Source: Ruminococcaceae bacterium OttesenSCG-928-A16 (GTDB taxonomy: Bacteria; Bacillota; Clostridia; Oscillospirales; Ruminococcaceae). From it: a stretch of DNA of 64,000 bases. The DNA lies in NCBI GenBank assembly GCA_030267215.1, contig JAJDJP010000001.1, positions 124,001 to 188,000 of the forward strand, written 5' to 3'. How positions within the stretch are numbered: position 1 is the first letter of the stretch; the number at the start of each line of letters is the position of its first letter. Shown piece after piece: positions 49,906-58,472 of the stretch. The notes beneath the pieces are model-generated. The model saw only the letters and a program-made list of their open reading frames with translations. It was not told the origin of the DNA and did no database searches. Made by a program: the position numbers and the translations under genes.

Positions 49906-51258
49906 ATGAAAATTAGTAAAAAAGTTCTTGCGCTAATGCTTGCCTGCCTATTGGTGTTTGGCGCCCTTGTTGGCTGTGCCGATAATGGCGGCGCTAGCTC
50001 TGCAGCGGGCACACCCCCGGCAGGCAGTGTGGCAGCCGGCGGCGATGTGGATGATTCGCTGGTGAACACCGAGCTAAGTGGCGAAATTACCCAGTGGGTG
50101 TGGGGAGACTACGAAATTCGCGGTGCGGTAGATTTTAATAAATACTACCCCAACATCAAGGTTAACTATGTTTCGGTACCCAGCGATGAGTACGAGCAAA
50201 AGATTTTAACCGCCCTTGCCACCGGAACAGACCTGCCCGATGTTGTTAACATTGAAAGCGCGGCGCGCGGCCAGTTTAACAACATGGATGTGTGGGAGCG
50301 GCTGGATGCAGCGCCCTACAACCTAGACACAAGCAAGGTTTTGCCCATTGGCATACCGCTAATGAGCAACGAAAAAGGCGAAATTGTGTGTGTACAGGTA
50401 GATAACTGTGTAGCAGGCTACGCCTACGACCGTGAACTTGCCATTAAATATTTTGGCACCGATGACCCCGCCGAAATGGAAAAGATTTTTAGCGACCTGG
50501 ATAGCTTTGTTGAAAAAAGCAAAGCAGTGGGCGAAGCCGGCGAAGACTATATGTTTGCCAGCGTAGACGATGCTTATTCTGCCGTAAGTGGCCTGTATCA
50601 AAAAGACCCCGTAGTGGTAGATGGCAAGCTAAACACCGATAAATCGGTGCTGCCAACCTACGAATTTATTGAAAAACTGGTTGCCAACAAAGCCGTGGGC
50701 CCTTATGTAGAGTGGACCCCCGCCTGGTACACCTCTTTTGCCAGCAACAATATCATTTTTTACCGTGCACCGGCGTGGTTTATTAGCTTTATGATGAAGC
50801 CCAACGATCCGGATTCTGTTGGAAAATGGGGCATGATGACCCCTCCCGGCGGCGGCTTTAATGCTGGCGGTACGGCGTATGCTATCCCCAAAGGCGCAAA
50901 AGAAGAAAACAAAGAGCTGGCCTGGGCTTACATTCAATGGCTAACCCTAAGCCAAGAAGGTGCCGAAAGCTTCTACAATGCGCACGCAACCTCTACTTTG
51001 TATGCCCCGGCATATGATACCGACCTGTATAAAGGTGAGCCCGATCCCTTCTTTAAAGAGCAAAACGTAACCGAAAAGCTGAACGAAATTGCAGCAGACC
51101 CCCGCACCACCGCTAGCATTATGACAGCTTACGATTTTGTTATGAAAAACGCCAACGCACAAGCATTAAGAGATTTGGAAGCGGGCATGAGCGCACAACA
51201 AGCTTATGCTAAGTTTAAAACAGAAGTTTTGGCTGCCGCAACCGATTTAAGCGAGTAA
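49906..51258 (+). CDS. Sugar ABC-transporter substrate-binding lipoprotein
   Basis: A family 1 extracellular binding protein of 450 residues. It has signal and LVGCAD lipobox near residues 22-26, then a Gly/Ala/Ser linker. The mature part has EITQWVWGDYEIRGAVDFNKYYPNIKV, TALATGTDLPDVVNIES, and a typical C-terminal KELAWAYIQWLTLSQEGAE. It binds a carbohydrate outside the membrane and passes it to the two permeases that follow. GGAGGAAG precedes the ATG. Its ATPase is not encoded here and is probably a shared MsmX-type protein. Confidence 0.92.
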   Translation: MKISKKVLALMLACLLVFGALVGCADNGGASSAAGTPPAGSVAAGGDVDDSLVNTELSGEITQWVWGDYEIRGAVDFNKYYPNIKVNYVSVPSDEYEQKILTALATGTDLPDVVNIESAARGQFNNMDVWERLDAAPYNLDTSKVLPIGIPLMSNEKGEIVCVQVDNCVAGYAYDRELAIKYFGTDDPAEMEKIFSDLDSFVEKSKAVGEAGEDYMFASVDDAYSAVSGLYQKDPVVVDGKLNTDKSVLPTYEFIEKLVANKAVGPYVEWTPAWYTSFASNNIIFYRAPAWFISFMMKPNDPDSVGKWGMMTPPGGGFNAGGTAYAIPKGAKEENKELAWAYIQWLTLSQEGAESFYNAHATSTLYAPAYDTDLYKGEPDPFFKEQNVTEKLNEIAADPRTTASIMTAYDFVMKNANAQALRDLEAGMSAQQAYAKFKTEVLAAATDLSE

Positions 51259-51274
51259 ATAAAACGAACCCGGC

Positions 51275-51332
51275 CTATCCGGTGGTATTTGCTGCCACCG
51301 GATAGACATGATATAGCTGCCAATTGGCAGCT
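51275..51332. other. Two intercistronic stem-loops after the binding-protein gene
   Basis: CTATCCGGTGG/CCACCGGATAG (51275-51285 and 51295-51305) and an 18-nt perfect palindrome AGCTGCCAATTGGCAGCT (51315-51332). Neither has a T-run. They are placed like the stem-loop at 8815 and may stabilise the upstream lipoprotein mRNA. Confidence 0.6.
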
Positions 51333-51409
51333 GGCATAGCTACAAATGGCAATCCATCTTTACACTTAAATTAACAACCAGTTGTTGCAAAATAAATGTG
51401 GGTGAAATG

Positions 51410-52357
51410 ATGAAAACAACAAACCAAAGTGGTACCTCTCCCTTAGCAAAAAAGCATAAAGGCGGCTATTTGCGCAGGCAAAAAACAGCACCCTATTTGT
51501 TTGCTTTGCCTTATTTTCTTATCTTTTTGGCTTTTTCGGTGTTCCCTATTTTGTTTAGCGGCTTTATAAGCTTAAACGATTGGAAAGGCTATAACGAGCC
51601 TACTTTTATTGGTTTGCAAAACTATATCGAAGTATTTGGCGACCCCCGTTTTTACAAAGCGCTTGGCAACACCTTGCTGCTAATGGTTATGATTATTCCG
51701 TTTCAGCTTGTTTTGGGTTTTTTGTTGGCGCTGTTTTTAAATAGCAAATATATGAAGTTAAAAAAGACCTTTCGTCTTTTGAATTTTTTGCCCTATTTAA
51801 CAACCCCCATTGCGTTGGGTGTTATTTTTGCATTATTGTTCGACCCTGCCTTTGGCACCGTAAACCAGGTGCTAGAGTGGTTTGGCATAAATGCCATTAA
51901 CTGGACAAAAGAGGTGTGGCCTGCACGGGCGCTGGTTTCTATGGTTACTGTTTGGCGCTACACCGGGTATACCGCGGTGCTGTTTATGGCGGGCATTACC
52001 AACATTAACACAGATATTTACGAGGCAAGCGAGATTGATGGGGCTTCTTCTTGGCAGCGCACCTTCCGCATCACGCTTCCTTTATTAAAACCGGTTACCA
52101 CCTTTGTTGTGCTTAGCACCATGATTGGCTGCTTCCAAATTTTTGAAGAGCCATTTATGATTTTTAATGTGGCTGGCAAATTGGTGGGTGGGCCTAATAA
52201 CTCGGTGCTAACCGGCATATGGCTGTTTTACGATACCGCTTTTAGCAATCAGTTCCGCAACGGATACGCGGCCGCTATTGCAGTGTGCCTGTTTGCGGTT
52301 ATTGCGGTAATATCCTTTGTGGCCAACAAACTTATGAGCGGTAAGGAGGATGGCTGA
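51410..52357 (+). CDS. Sugar ABC-transporter permease (UgpA/MalF type)
   Basis: A 315-residue membrane protein with six hydrophobic segments. The first is APYLFALPYFLIFLAFSVFPILFS. The EAA coupling loop is EASEIDGASSWQRTFRITLP near residue 225. It pairs with the next gene. Candidate starts are 51398 (GTG), 51407 and 51410; GGTGA four bases before 51410 favours the last. Confidence 0.9.
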   Translation: MKTTNQSGTSPLAKKHKGGYLRRQKTAPYLFALPYFLIFLAFSVFPILFSGFISLNDWKGYNEPTFIGLQNYIEVFGDPRFYKALGNTLLLMVMIIPFQLVLGFLLALFLNSKYMKLKKTFRLLNFLPYLTTPIALGVIFALLFDPAFGTVNQVLEWFGINAINWTKEVWPARALVSMVTVWRYTGYTAVLFMAGITNINTDIYEASEIDGASSWQRTFRITLPLLKPVTTFVVLSTMIGCFQIFEEPFMIFNVAGKLVGGPNNSVLTGIWLFYDTAFSNQFRNGYAAAIAVCLFAVIAVISFVANKLMSGKEDG

Positions 52358-52358
52358 T

Positions 52359-53195
52359 ATGAAGATAAAAGCAAGGCGAAAAATACATTGGCAAACAGTT
52401 GTGCTAATGGTGGTTATGGTGGTAGCTTCTTTGGTGGCCATTGCGCCGTTTTGGTTTATGCTAAACATGGGCACCTACAAAGCAAACGAGCTATATACCG
52501 GCATCAAATTAATTCCAAGCAATTATCTGGCACAAAACTTCAAATCACTCATGACCATTAACTTCTCCCGCTATTACGTTAACTCTTTGCTGGTATCTAC
52601 CCTGTGTGCAGGGCTAACGGTGCTGGTGTGCTCCATGTGCGGGTATGCGCTTTCTAAATATAAATTTAAAGGGCGCAAAGCCATGGGTAATGTGGTTATG
52701 CTTACCATGATGGTACCCACCCAGCTTAGTTTGGTTGGCTTTGTAATAGAAATGAACAAAATTGGCTGGCTAAACAGTTTGCTGCCGCTTATTATTCCGC
52801 CGGCTGCCAGCGCATTTGGCGTGTTTTGGATACGCCAATACACCCGAGATTGTATTCCAGATTCGGTAATAGAAAGCGCGCGGCTGGATGGTTGCGGCGA
52901 GTTTAGAATTTTTGTGCAAATTGGGCTGCCTTTTATGGGCCCCGCTTGTATGACACTGGCCCTGCTTTCGTTTTTGTGGAGCTGGAATAGCTTTGTTACC
53001 CCCATGATTGTGCTAACCAACGAAAAACTGTACACCGTGCCCTTGGGTATAAGGCAGCTGGCAACCCAGTTCCGCACCGACATTGGCGCGCAAATTTTGG
53101 GCCTTAGCCTTGCCACCATTCCCATGCTGTTGTTGTTTGCGCTGTTTTCTAAAAATTTAATTAGTGGGCTGGCCAGCGCCGCAGTAAAGGAGTAA
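52359..53195 (+). CDS. Sugar ABC-transporter permease (UgpE/MalG type)
   Basis: A 278-residue membrane protein with six hydrophobic segments and the EAA-type loop ESARLDGCGEFRIFVQIGLPFMGP near residue 170. The ATG at 52359 has AAGGAGG nine bases upstream, right after the stop of the first permease. The ORF-track start at 52350 leaves no room for a ribosome binding site. Confidence 0.9.
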   Translation: MKIKARRKIHWQTVVLMVVMVVASLVAIAPFWFMLNMGTYKANELYTGIKLIPSNYLAQNFKSLMTINFSRYYVNSLLVSTLCAGLTVLVCSMCGYALSKYKFKGRKAMGNVVMLTMMVPTQLSLVGFVIEMNKIGWLNSLLPLIIPPAASAFGVFWIRQYTRDCIPDSVIESARLDGCGEFRIFVQIGLPFMGPACMTLALLSFLWSWNSFVTPMIVLTNEKLYTVPLGIRQLATQFRTDIGAQILGLSLATIPMLLLFALFSKNLISGLASAAVKE

Positions 53196-53201
53196 CAATA
53201 C

Positions 53202-54365
53202 ATGTTGAATTTTGAGTTTTTAAACCCAACCAAAATTATTTTTGGCAAGGGAAGCCATAAACAAGTTGGGCAGCAGGTGGCGCAGTATAGCCACAATGTT
53301 TTGCTGCACTATGGCGGCACCTTTTTAAAAAGCAGCGGTGTGTTAACCGAAATAACCACCTCGCTAAAGCAGGCCGGCATTACCTATACCGAGCTACCGG
53401 GTGTGGTGCCAAACCCCCGCCTTAGCTTAGTGCACCAAGGTGTTGCACTGTGCCGCGAAAAAAATATTGATTTTATTTTGGCAGTAGGGGGCGGCAGCGT
53501 AATCGATTCTGCCAAGGCTATTGCGGCCGGGGTGCCCTATACCGGCGATGTGTGGGATTTTTACAGCAGCGATAAACGCCCGGAAACAATGCTACCGGTA
53601 GGCGTGGTGCTAACCATACCGGCGGCAGGCAGCGAAAGCAGCGATGGCACTGTTATAACCAACCAGCAGGGGCCGTATAAACGCTCGTTTGTAAGCCCGC
53701 TGGCATTCCCCAAATTTGCCATGCTAAACCCCGAGCTATGCTACACCTTGCCGGCAAACCAAATTGCCGCCGGTGGTGCCGATATTTTAGCCCATGTAAT
53801 GGAACGCTATTTTTCGCGCACGCCCAACACCGATATGAGCGACCGCCTGTGCGAAGGCACCATGAAAGCCATTATGAGCAACGTGCCCAAAGCACTGCAA
53901 AACCCGCAAAATTACGATACCTGGGCCGAGGTTATGTGGGCGGGTAACGTGGCACATAATGGCTTGCTGGGCAAAGGCAAGCAAGAGGATTGGGCCAGCC
54001 ATGCAATAGAGCACGAGGTAAGCGCACAATACGATATTGCCCATGGGGCAGGGCTTGCCATTATTTTCCCGGCGTGGATGAAGTATGTGTACCAAGAGGA
54101 CACAAGCCGGTTTGTGCAGTTTGCTGTGCGGGTGCTAGGGGTAGATTTACCCTACCAAAACCCCGACGCTATTGCGCTAGAGGGCATTAGGCGGGTGGAA
54201 GCGTTTTTTAAAAGCCTGGGCCTTGCTACCACCTTTACGCAGGCGGGCATTGGCGACGAACACTTTGCCCTTATGGCCGAGCGTGCCTGTGGAAACGGCA
54301 CCCAAGGCAGCTTTAAAAAGCTAAACAAGCAAGACGTAATGGCTATTTTTGAACTGGCAAAATAA
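53202..54365 (+). CDS. Iron-containing alcohol dehydrogenase (BdhA/YqhD-like)
   Basis: A 387-residue NAD(P)H-dependent aldehyde reductase of the Fe-ADH family. The nucleotide site is VGGGSVIDSAKAIAAG near residue 93. Metal ligands are GGADILAHVMERYF (Asp/His), EDWASHAIEHEVSAQYDIAHGAGLAIIFPAWMKY (two His). It is well placed to reduce an aldehyde released by the aldolase encoded next. AAGGAG precedes the ATG, and it starts 6 nt after the permease stop. Confidence 0.88.
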   Translation: MLNFEFLNPTKIIFGKGSHKQVGQQVAQYSHNVLLHYGGTFLKSSGVLTEITTSLKQAGITYTELPGVVPNPRLSLVHQGVALCREKNIDFILAVGGGSVIDSAKAIAAGVPYTGDVWDFYSSDKRPETMLPVGVVLTIPAAGSESSDGTVITNQQGPYKRSFVSPLAFPKFAMLNPELCYTLPANQIAAGGADILAHVMERYFSRTPNTDMSDRLCEGTMKAIMSNVPKALQNPQNYDTWAEVMWAGNVAHNGLLGKGKQEDWASHAIEHEVSAQYDIAHGAGLAIIFPAWMKYVYQEDTSRFVQFAVRVLGVDLPYQNPDAIALEGIRRVEAFFKSLGLATTFTQAGIGDEHFALMAERACGNGTQGSFKKLNKQDVMAIFELAK

Positions 54366-54521
54366 AAAAGGCAAAGCAATAACTGTTTTGTGGCACTATA
54401 AGCTTACAGGTAACCCCACAAAGGGCAACCAATGCAAAAGCTTTTGTAGGTTGGCTACAATTTTAATTATTGATAATATTAGGGCCGCGCACTGGCCAAA
54501 AATACGAAGGTGTGAAACTAA

Positions 54522-55214
54522 ATGAGTGAATTATTGCAGCAGATGACCCCCGAAAAACTGGCCCAATATTTTGACCATACCTGCCTAAATGCAAATGCCG
54601 TGCAGGCTAATTTCGAAAAACTATGTGCCGAAAGCCGGCAATATGGTTTTAAAATGGTAGCCATAAACCCTGCACCGGTAAAGCTATGCAAAAAGTTGCT
54701 GGCAGGCAGTGGTGTGCTTGTGGGGGCAGCGGTAGGGTTCCCTTTGGGGCAAAATACCAAAGCGGTGAAGGTGGCCGAAACCATAGACGCGATTCAAGAA
54801 GGGGCCGATGAGATTGATTATGTAATTAACATTGGCCAGCTTAAAGATAAAAATTACACCTATATAGAAGAAGAAATGCAGGAAATTGTGCAGGTTTGCC
54901 GCCAACATGGCCGCACCAGCAAAGTTATTTTTGAAAACTGCTACCTTACCGACGACGAAAAACGTGAATTATGCCGTATTGCGCTGCGTGTAAAACCAGA
55001 TTTTATTAAAACCTCTACGGGTTTTGGCCCCAGTGGGGCAATGTTGCAAGACGTACAGCTGATGAAAGATATGGTGGGCGATGCCATTAAAATTAAAGCG
55101 GCAGGTGGCATACGCAACCTAGAAACAGCGCTTGCGCTTATCCAAATAGGGGTGCAGCGCATTGGTTCTACCTCCAGCGTGGCCATTGTGCAAGAGCTAA
55201 TGAACAGCTTGTAA
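54522..55214 (+). CDS. deoC: Deoxyribose-phosphate aldolase
   Basis: A class I aldolase of 230 residues that normally splits 2-deoxyribose 5-phosphate into acetaldehyde and glyceraldehyde 3-phosphate. All key residues are present: Asp in ADEIDYVINIG, Schiff-base Lys in DFIKTSTGFGPSGAM, second Lys in KIKAAGGIRN. It also has FDHTCLNANA and VGAAVGFPLGQ at the N-terminus, absent from the truncated copy at 1957. Its place in a carbohydrate locus, rather than beside deoD, suggests a phosphorylated sugar from the FGGY kinase as substrate. The 156-nt gap upstream may hold a promoter. Confidence 0.9.
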   Translation: MSELLQQMTPEKLAQYFDHTCLNANAVQANFEKLCAESRQYGFKMVAINPAPVKLCKKLLAGSGVLVGAAVGFPLGQNTKAVKVAETIDAIQEGADEIDYVINIGQLKDKNYTYIEEEMQEIVQVCRQHGRTSKVIFENCYLTDDEKRELCRIALRVKPDFIKTSTGFGPSGAMLQDVQLMKDMVGDAIKIKAAGGIRNLETALALIQIGVQRIGSTSSVAIVQELMNSL

Positions 55215-55227
55215 AGGGGAAACGAGA

Positions 55228-56025
55228 ATGCGGGAACAAGAGGTAACATTAACCCTGTGCATACACAGCAAAACAGGGCAGTTGCGCGCACAAAACAAAG
55301 GCGTTAACACCGTAGAAATGGCCCCACCACCTTACCAAGAGGGGGACCGGATTGTGCTGTACACCAGCCATTGGCCGGTAGCGCTGCAATTGCAGCTAGA
55401 TAAAGCCCTGCCCCCAGCGCTGGTGTGGCTGGTGGCCAACCGTGTGGAGTTTCCGGTGCCTTTTGGCGAGCCACACGACGCATACCCGCCAGAAGCTTTT
55501 GTGGCACAAGCCCCCTTGGTGTGGGCAAAGTTGGCACCCCAAACATTGTGGGGCGGCTACCGCAACCTAAGCGAAAACCCGCTGGATAGGCGAGGGGAAA
55601 CGGTGTATTTCCCCCATTGTACAGCCAGTGTAGAAACAAGGGATGAATCGGTTTTTGCGGCACGCAACACCATAGATGGTGTGGTGGAGCCTAAAAGCCA
55701 CGGTGCCTGGCCGTACCAAAGCTGGGGAGACGATGAAAACCCCCATGCCGAAATTATGATAGAATTTGGCCGAACGGTAACGGTGGATAAAGCCGTTATT
55801 AACCTGCGGGCAGATTTTCCTCACGATAGTTATTGGCAGCAGGCTACGTTGCTGTTTTCAGACGGCAGCAGCGAGTTGCTGCATTTGCATAAAACAGGCG
55901 ACGGGCAAGAGTTTGCGTTTGCCCCCCGTGCAATAGAATGGATGAAAATGACACAGCTTGTAAAAGCAGAGGATGACTCGCCATTTCCGGCGCTTACGCA
56001 GTGGGGTATTTGGGGGCAAGGCTAA
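55228..56025 (+). CDS. Uncharacterised protein with discoidin/lectin-like C-terminal domain
   Basis: A 265-residue protein without signal peptide or membrane helix. The N-terminal 120 residues are Pro-rich and beta-like (EGDRIVLYTSHWPVALQLQLDKALPPALVWL). The C-terminal 140 residues resemble a galactose-binding fold: ASVETRDESVFAARNTIDGV, QSWGDDENPHAEIMIEFGRTVTVDKAVINLRADFPHDSYW, LLFSDGSSELLHL, and a final TQWGIWG. It may bind carbohydrate in the cytoplasm or have lytic activity not obvious from sequence. It lies 13 nt after deoC. No enzyme family is recognised. Confidence 0.65.
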   Translation: MREQEVTLTLCIHSKTGQLRAQNKGVNTVEMAPPPYQEGDRIVLYTSHWPVALQLQLDKALPPALVWLVANRVEFPVPFGEPHDAYPPEAFVAQAPLVWAKLAPQTLWGGYRNLSENPLDRRGETVYFPHCTASVETRDESVFAARNTIDGVVEPKSHGAWPYQSWGDDENPHAEIMIEFGRTVTVDKAVINLRADFPHDSYWQQATLLFSDGSSELLHLHKTGDGQEFAFAPRAIEWMKMTQLVKAEDDSPFPALTQWGIWGQG

Positions 56026-56111
56026 TTGCAGGCCTGGCAACCGTAGCGGGTAAAAAGTTGCCATTGCCGTAAAACAGGGCGTTGGCGTAATAATAGCAGG
56101 AGTGTGATAAT

Positions 56112-57467
56112 ATGGGCTTTAAACAAGATTTTGTGTGGGGAGCTGCCACGGCTTCTTATCAAATAGAAGGGGCCGCCTACGAGGGAGGCAAGGGGCTTTC
56201 TAACTGGGATGTATTTTGCAAGCAACCCGGCAATATTTACGAAAACCACAACGGCGATGTAGCATGCGACCATTACCACCACCTGGCCGAAGATGTGGCC
56301 CTGATGAAAGAACTGGGCATAAAAGCGTACAGGTTTTCTTTTAGCTGGCCCCGGCTTATGCCACAGGGCACCGGCACAGTAAACCCCGATGGGATACGGT
56401 TTTACCAAACTTTAATTGATGAATTGCTGCAAAACGGAATTACACCTTATGCTACGCTGTTTCATTGGGATTATCCCTATGCTTTGCAAAAGCGTGGTGG
56501 CTGGTTAAACCCGGCCAGCCCCCAGTGGTTTGCCGAATATACCGAAACGATAATTGGCCTTTTTGGCAACAAAATAAAGCACTTTTTTACCTTTAACGAG
56601 CCACAATGTTTTATTGGCCTTGCTTTTACAGGCCGCGAAATGGCCCCAAAACTACAAGTAACCCGCCGTGATATTTTGCAAATGGCCCACAACGTGTTGC
56701 TTGCCCATGGCAAAGCGGTGCAACTGCTGCGTGCCGGTGTGCCGGGCTGCAAAATTGGCTATGCCCCTACAGGCAGCACCTATATCCCGGCCAGCAACAG
56801 CGCCCAAGATATTGAAGCGGCCCGCAAAGCTACCTTTACGGTAGATGTGAATGGCGATTGGCCGATGGGTATTTCCTGGTGGAGTGACCCTATCTTTTTT
56901 GGGGAATACCCGGCCGAGGCAGCGCAGGCATTTGGCGATGATATGCCCGCCATTGGCCCCAATGACATGAAAATTATTAGCCAGCCGTTAGATTTTTATG
57001 GCCACAACATTTATAATTCTACCCCGGTAAAAATGGGCGAAAATGGCCAGCCGGTGGTGCAGGCATTTAAACCCGGGCACCCGCGCACAGCGGTAAACTG
57101 GCCCATAACCCCCGAAGGGCTGTACTGGGCACCCAAATTTTTGCACCAGCGCTATAAACTGCCGGTTATTATTACCGAAAACGGCCTTTCTTGCCACGAC
57201 GTTGTATCGCTGGACGGTAAGGTGCACGACCCCAACCGTATTGATTTTACCCAGCGGTATTTGCAGCAGTTGCAGCGTGCTGCGCAAGACGGTGTGGAGG
57301 TGGATGGATACTTCCACTGGAGTTTGATGGATAATTTTGAGTGGGCCAAAGGATATAGCGAGCGGTTTGGGCTAATTTATGTAGATTTTGAAACCCAAAA
57401 ACGCACCCCCAAAGATAGTTTTTACTGGTATGCAAGTATTATTAATAGCAATGGCAGCCTGCTGTAA
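56112..57467 (+). CDS. GH1 beta-glycosidase (6-phospho-beta-glucosidase or beta-glucosidase type)
   Basis: A 451-residue glycosidase with the complete GH1 pattern. It has the N-terminal FVWGAATASYQIEGAAYEGGKG, YRFSFSWPRLMPQGTG, the acid/base Glu in FFTFNEPQCF near residue 165, the nucleophile Glu in IITENGLSCHD near residue 355, and the C-terminal GYFHWSLMDNFEWAKGYSERFGL. WSLMDNFEW is typical of beta-glucosidases acting on non-phosphorylated substrates, which fits an ABC rather than PTS importer. No signal peptide. AGGAG lies upstream of the ATG. Last gene of the locus. Confidence 0.9.
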   Translation: MGFKQDFVWGAATASYQIEGAAYEGGKGLSNWDVFCKQPGNIYENHNGDVACDHYHHLAEDVALMKELGIKAYRFSFSWPRLMPQGTGTVNPDGIRFYQTLIDELLQNGITPYATLFHWDYPYALQKRGGWLNPASPQWFAEYTETIIGLFGNKIKHFFTFNEPQCFIGLAFTGREMAPKLQVTRRDILQMAHNVLLAHGKAVQLLRAGVPGCKIGYAPTGSTYIPASNSAQDIEAARKATFTVDVNGDWPMGISWWSDPIFFGEYPAEAAQAFGDDMPAIGPNDMKIISQPLDFYGHNIYNSTPVKMGENGQPVVQAFKPGHPRTAVNWPITPEGLYWAPKFLHQRYKLPVIITENGLSCHDVVSLDGKVHDPNRIDFTQRYLQQLQRAAQDGVEVDGYFHWSLMDNFEWAKGYSERFGLIYVDFETQKRTPKDSFYWYASIINSNGSLL

Positions 57468-57475
57468 AAACCACT

Positions 57476-57512
57476 AAAAGCCTGCACACTTATGTTAGTG
57501 TGCAGGCTTTTT
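57476..57512. terminator. Bidirectional terminator between GH1 and hbd
   Basis: A perfect 15-bp stem AAAAGCCTGCACACT/AGTGTGCAGGCTTTT with T-runs on both strands, serving the convergent carbohydrate and butyrate operons. Confidence 0.93.
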
Positions 57513-57558
57513 ATAAGGCTAAAGCAGTGTTTTACCACTGTAGAATAGCGGGTGTAAC

Positions 57559-58398
57559 TTATGCAGTGTAGTTAAAAAAACCACTGCCTGTTTTGCGGCC
57601 CAGTTTACCGCCCCGCACCATTTTGCGTAGCAATGGGTGGGGCCGGTACTTCGAATCTCCCATTTCGCTATACAAAACTTCCATAATGGCAAGGCATACG
57701 TCCAGGCCAATTAAATCTCCTAGTGCCAGGGGGCCCATGGGGTGGTTTGCGCCCAGCTTCATGGCGGTGTCTATGTCTTCGGCGCTGGCAATGCCCTCGG
57801 CGTAAATGCCCACCGCCTCGTTTACCATGGGCACCAGCAAGCGGTTTACCACAAAGCCGGCACAATCTTGCACCACAACCGGCGTTTTGCCAATGGCCTG
57901 CGCAATTTCCACAATCTTATCCACAAGCTCGGGCGGGGTGGTAAGGCCACGCACAACCTCCACCAGTTTCATTACCGGGGCGGGGTTAAAAAAGTGCATG
58001 CCAACTACCGGGCGGCCAAGCCCGGCGCTTAACTCGGTAACCGAAAGCGATGAGGTGTTGGTGGCAAACAAGGCCTCGGGTTTGCATAGGCTGTCAAGCT
58101 CTGAAAACAGTTCTTTTTTTAGGTCCATTTTTTCCAAAGCGGCTTCCACAACAAGGTCGCATTCGCCCGCTTGTTTAGCAAGGCCTGTGGTAATGCGGCC
58201 AAGCAACGCATCCATTTCCGGCTGGGTCATTTTCTCTTTGCTTACCAGCCGGGCAAGGTTTTTGGCGATTTTTGCTTTGCCACCCTCGGCCCATTCTGGT
58301 TTAATATCGCATAGCAGCACGGTATAATTGGGGTTTGCGGCAAAAGCCTGGGCAATGCCCGCCCCCATGGTACCGGCGCCTATCACGGCTACTTTCAT
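57559..58398 (-). CDS. hbd: 3-hydroxybutyryl-CoA dehydrogenase
   Basis: Reduces acetoacetyl-CoA to 3-hydroxybutyryl-CoA. The 279 residues show the Rossmann motif VIGAGTMGAGIAQAFA at the start, FATNTSSLSVTELS, GMHFFNPAPVMKLVEVV with the catalytic His, and CAGFVVNRLLVPMVNEA. GGAGG precedes the ATG. Last gene of the operon ctfA-ctfB-crt-hbd on the minus strand. Confidence 0.94.
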   Translation of the reverse strand: MKVAVIGAGTMGAGIAQAFAANPNYTVLLCDIKPEWAEGGKAKIAKNLARLVSKEKMTQPEMDALLGRITTGLAKQAGECDLVVEAALEKMDLKKELFSELDSLCKPEALFATNTSSLSVTELSAGLGRPVVGMHFFNPAPVMKLVEVVRGLTTPPELVDKIVEIAQAIGKTPVVVQDCAGFVVNRLLVPMVNEAVGIYAEGIASAEDIDTAMKLGANHPMGPLALGDLIGLDVCLAIMEVLYSEMGDSKYRPHPLLRKMVRGGKLGRKTGSGFFNYTA

Positions 58399-58472
58399 CG
58401 TACCACCCTCCTTTTATTGTTGGTTGGTTTTGTATTAACAAACAGTTGTTTTGCGCCAATAGAGGCCTATTT

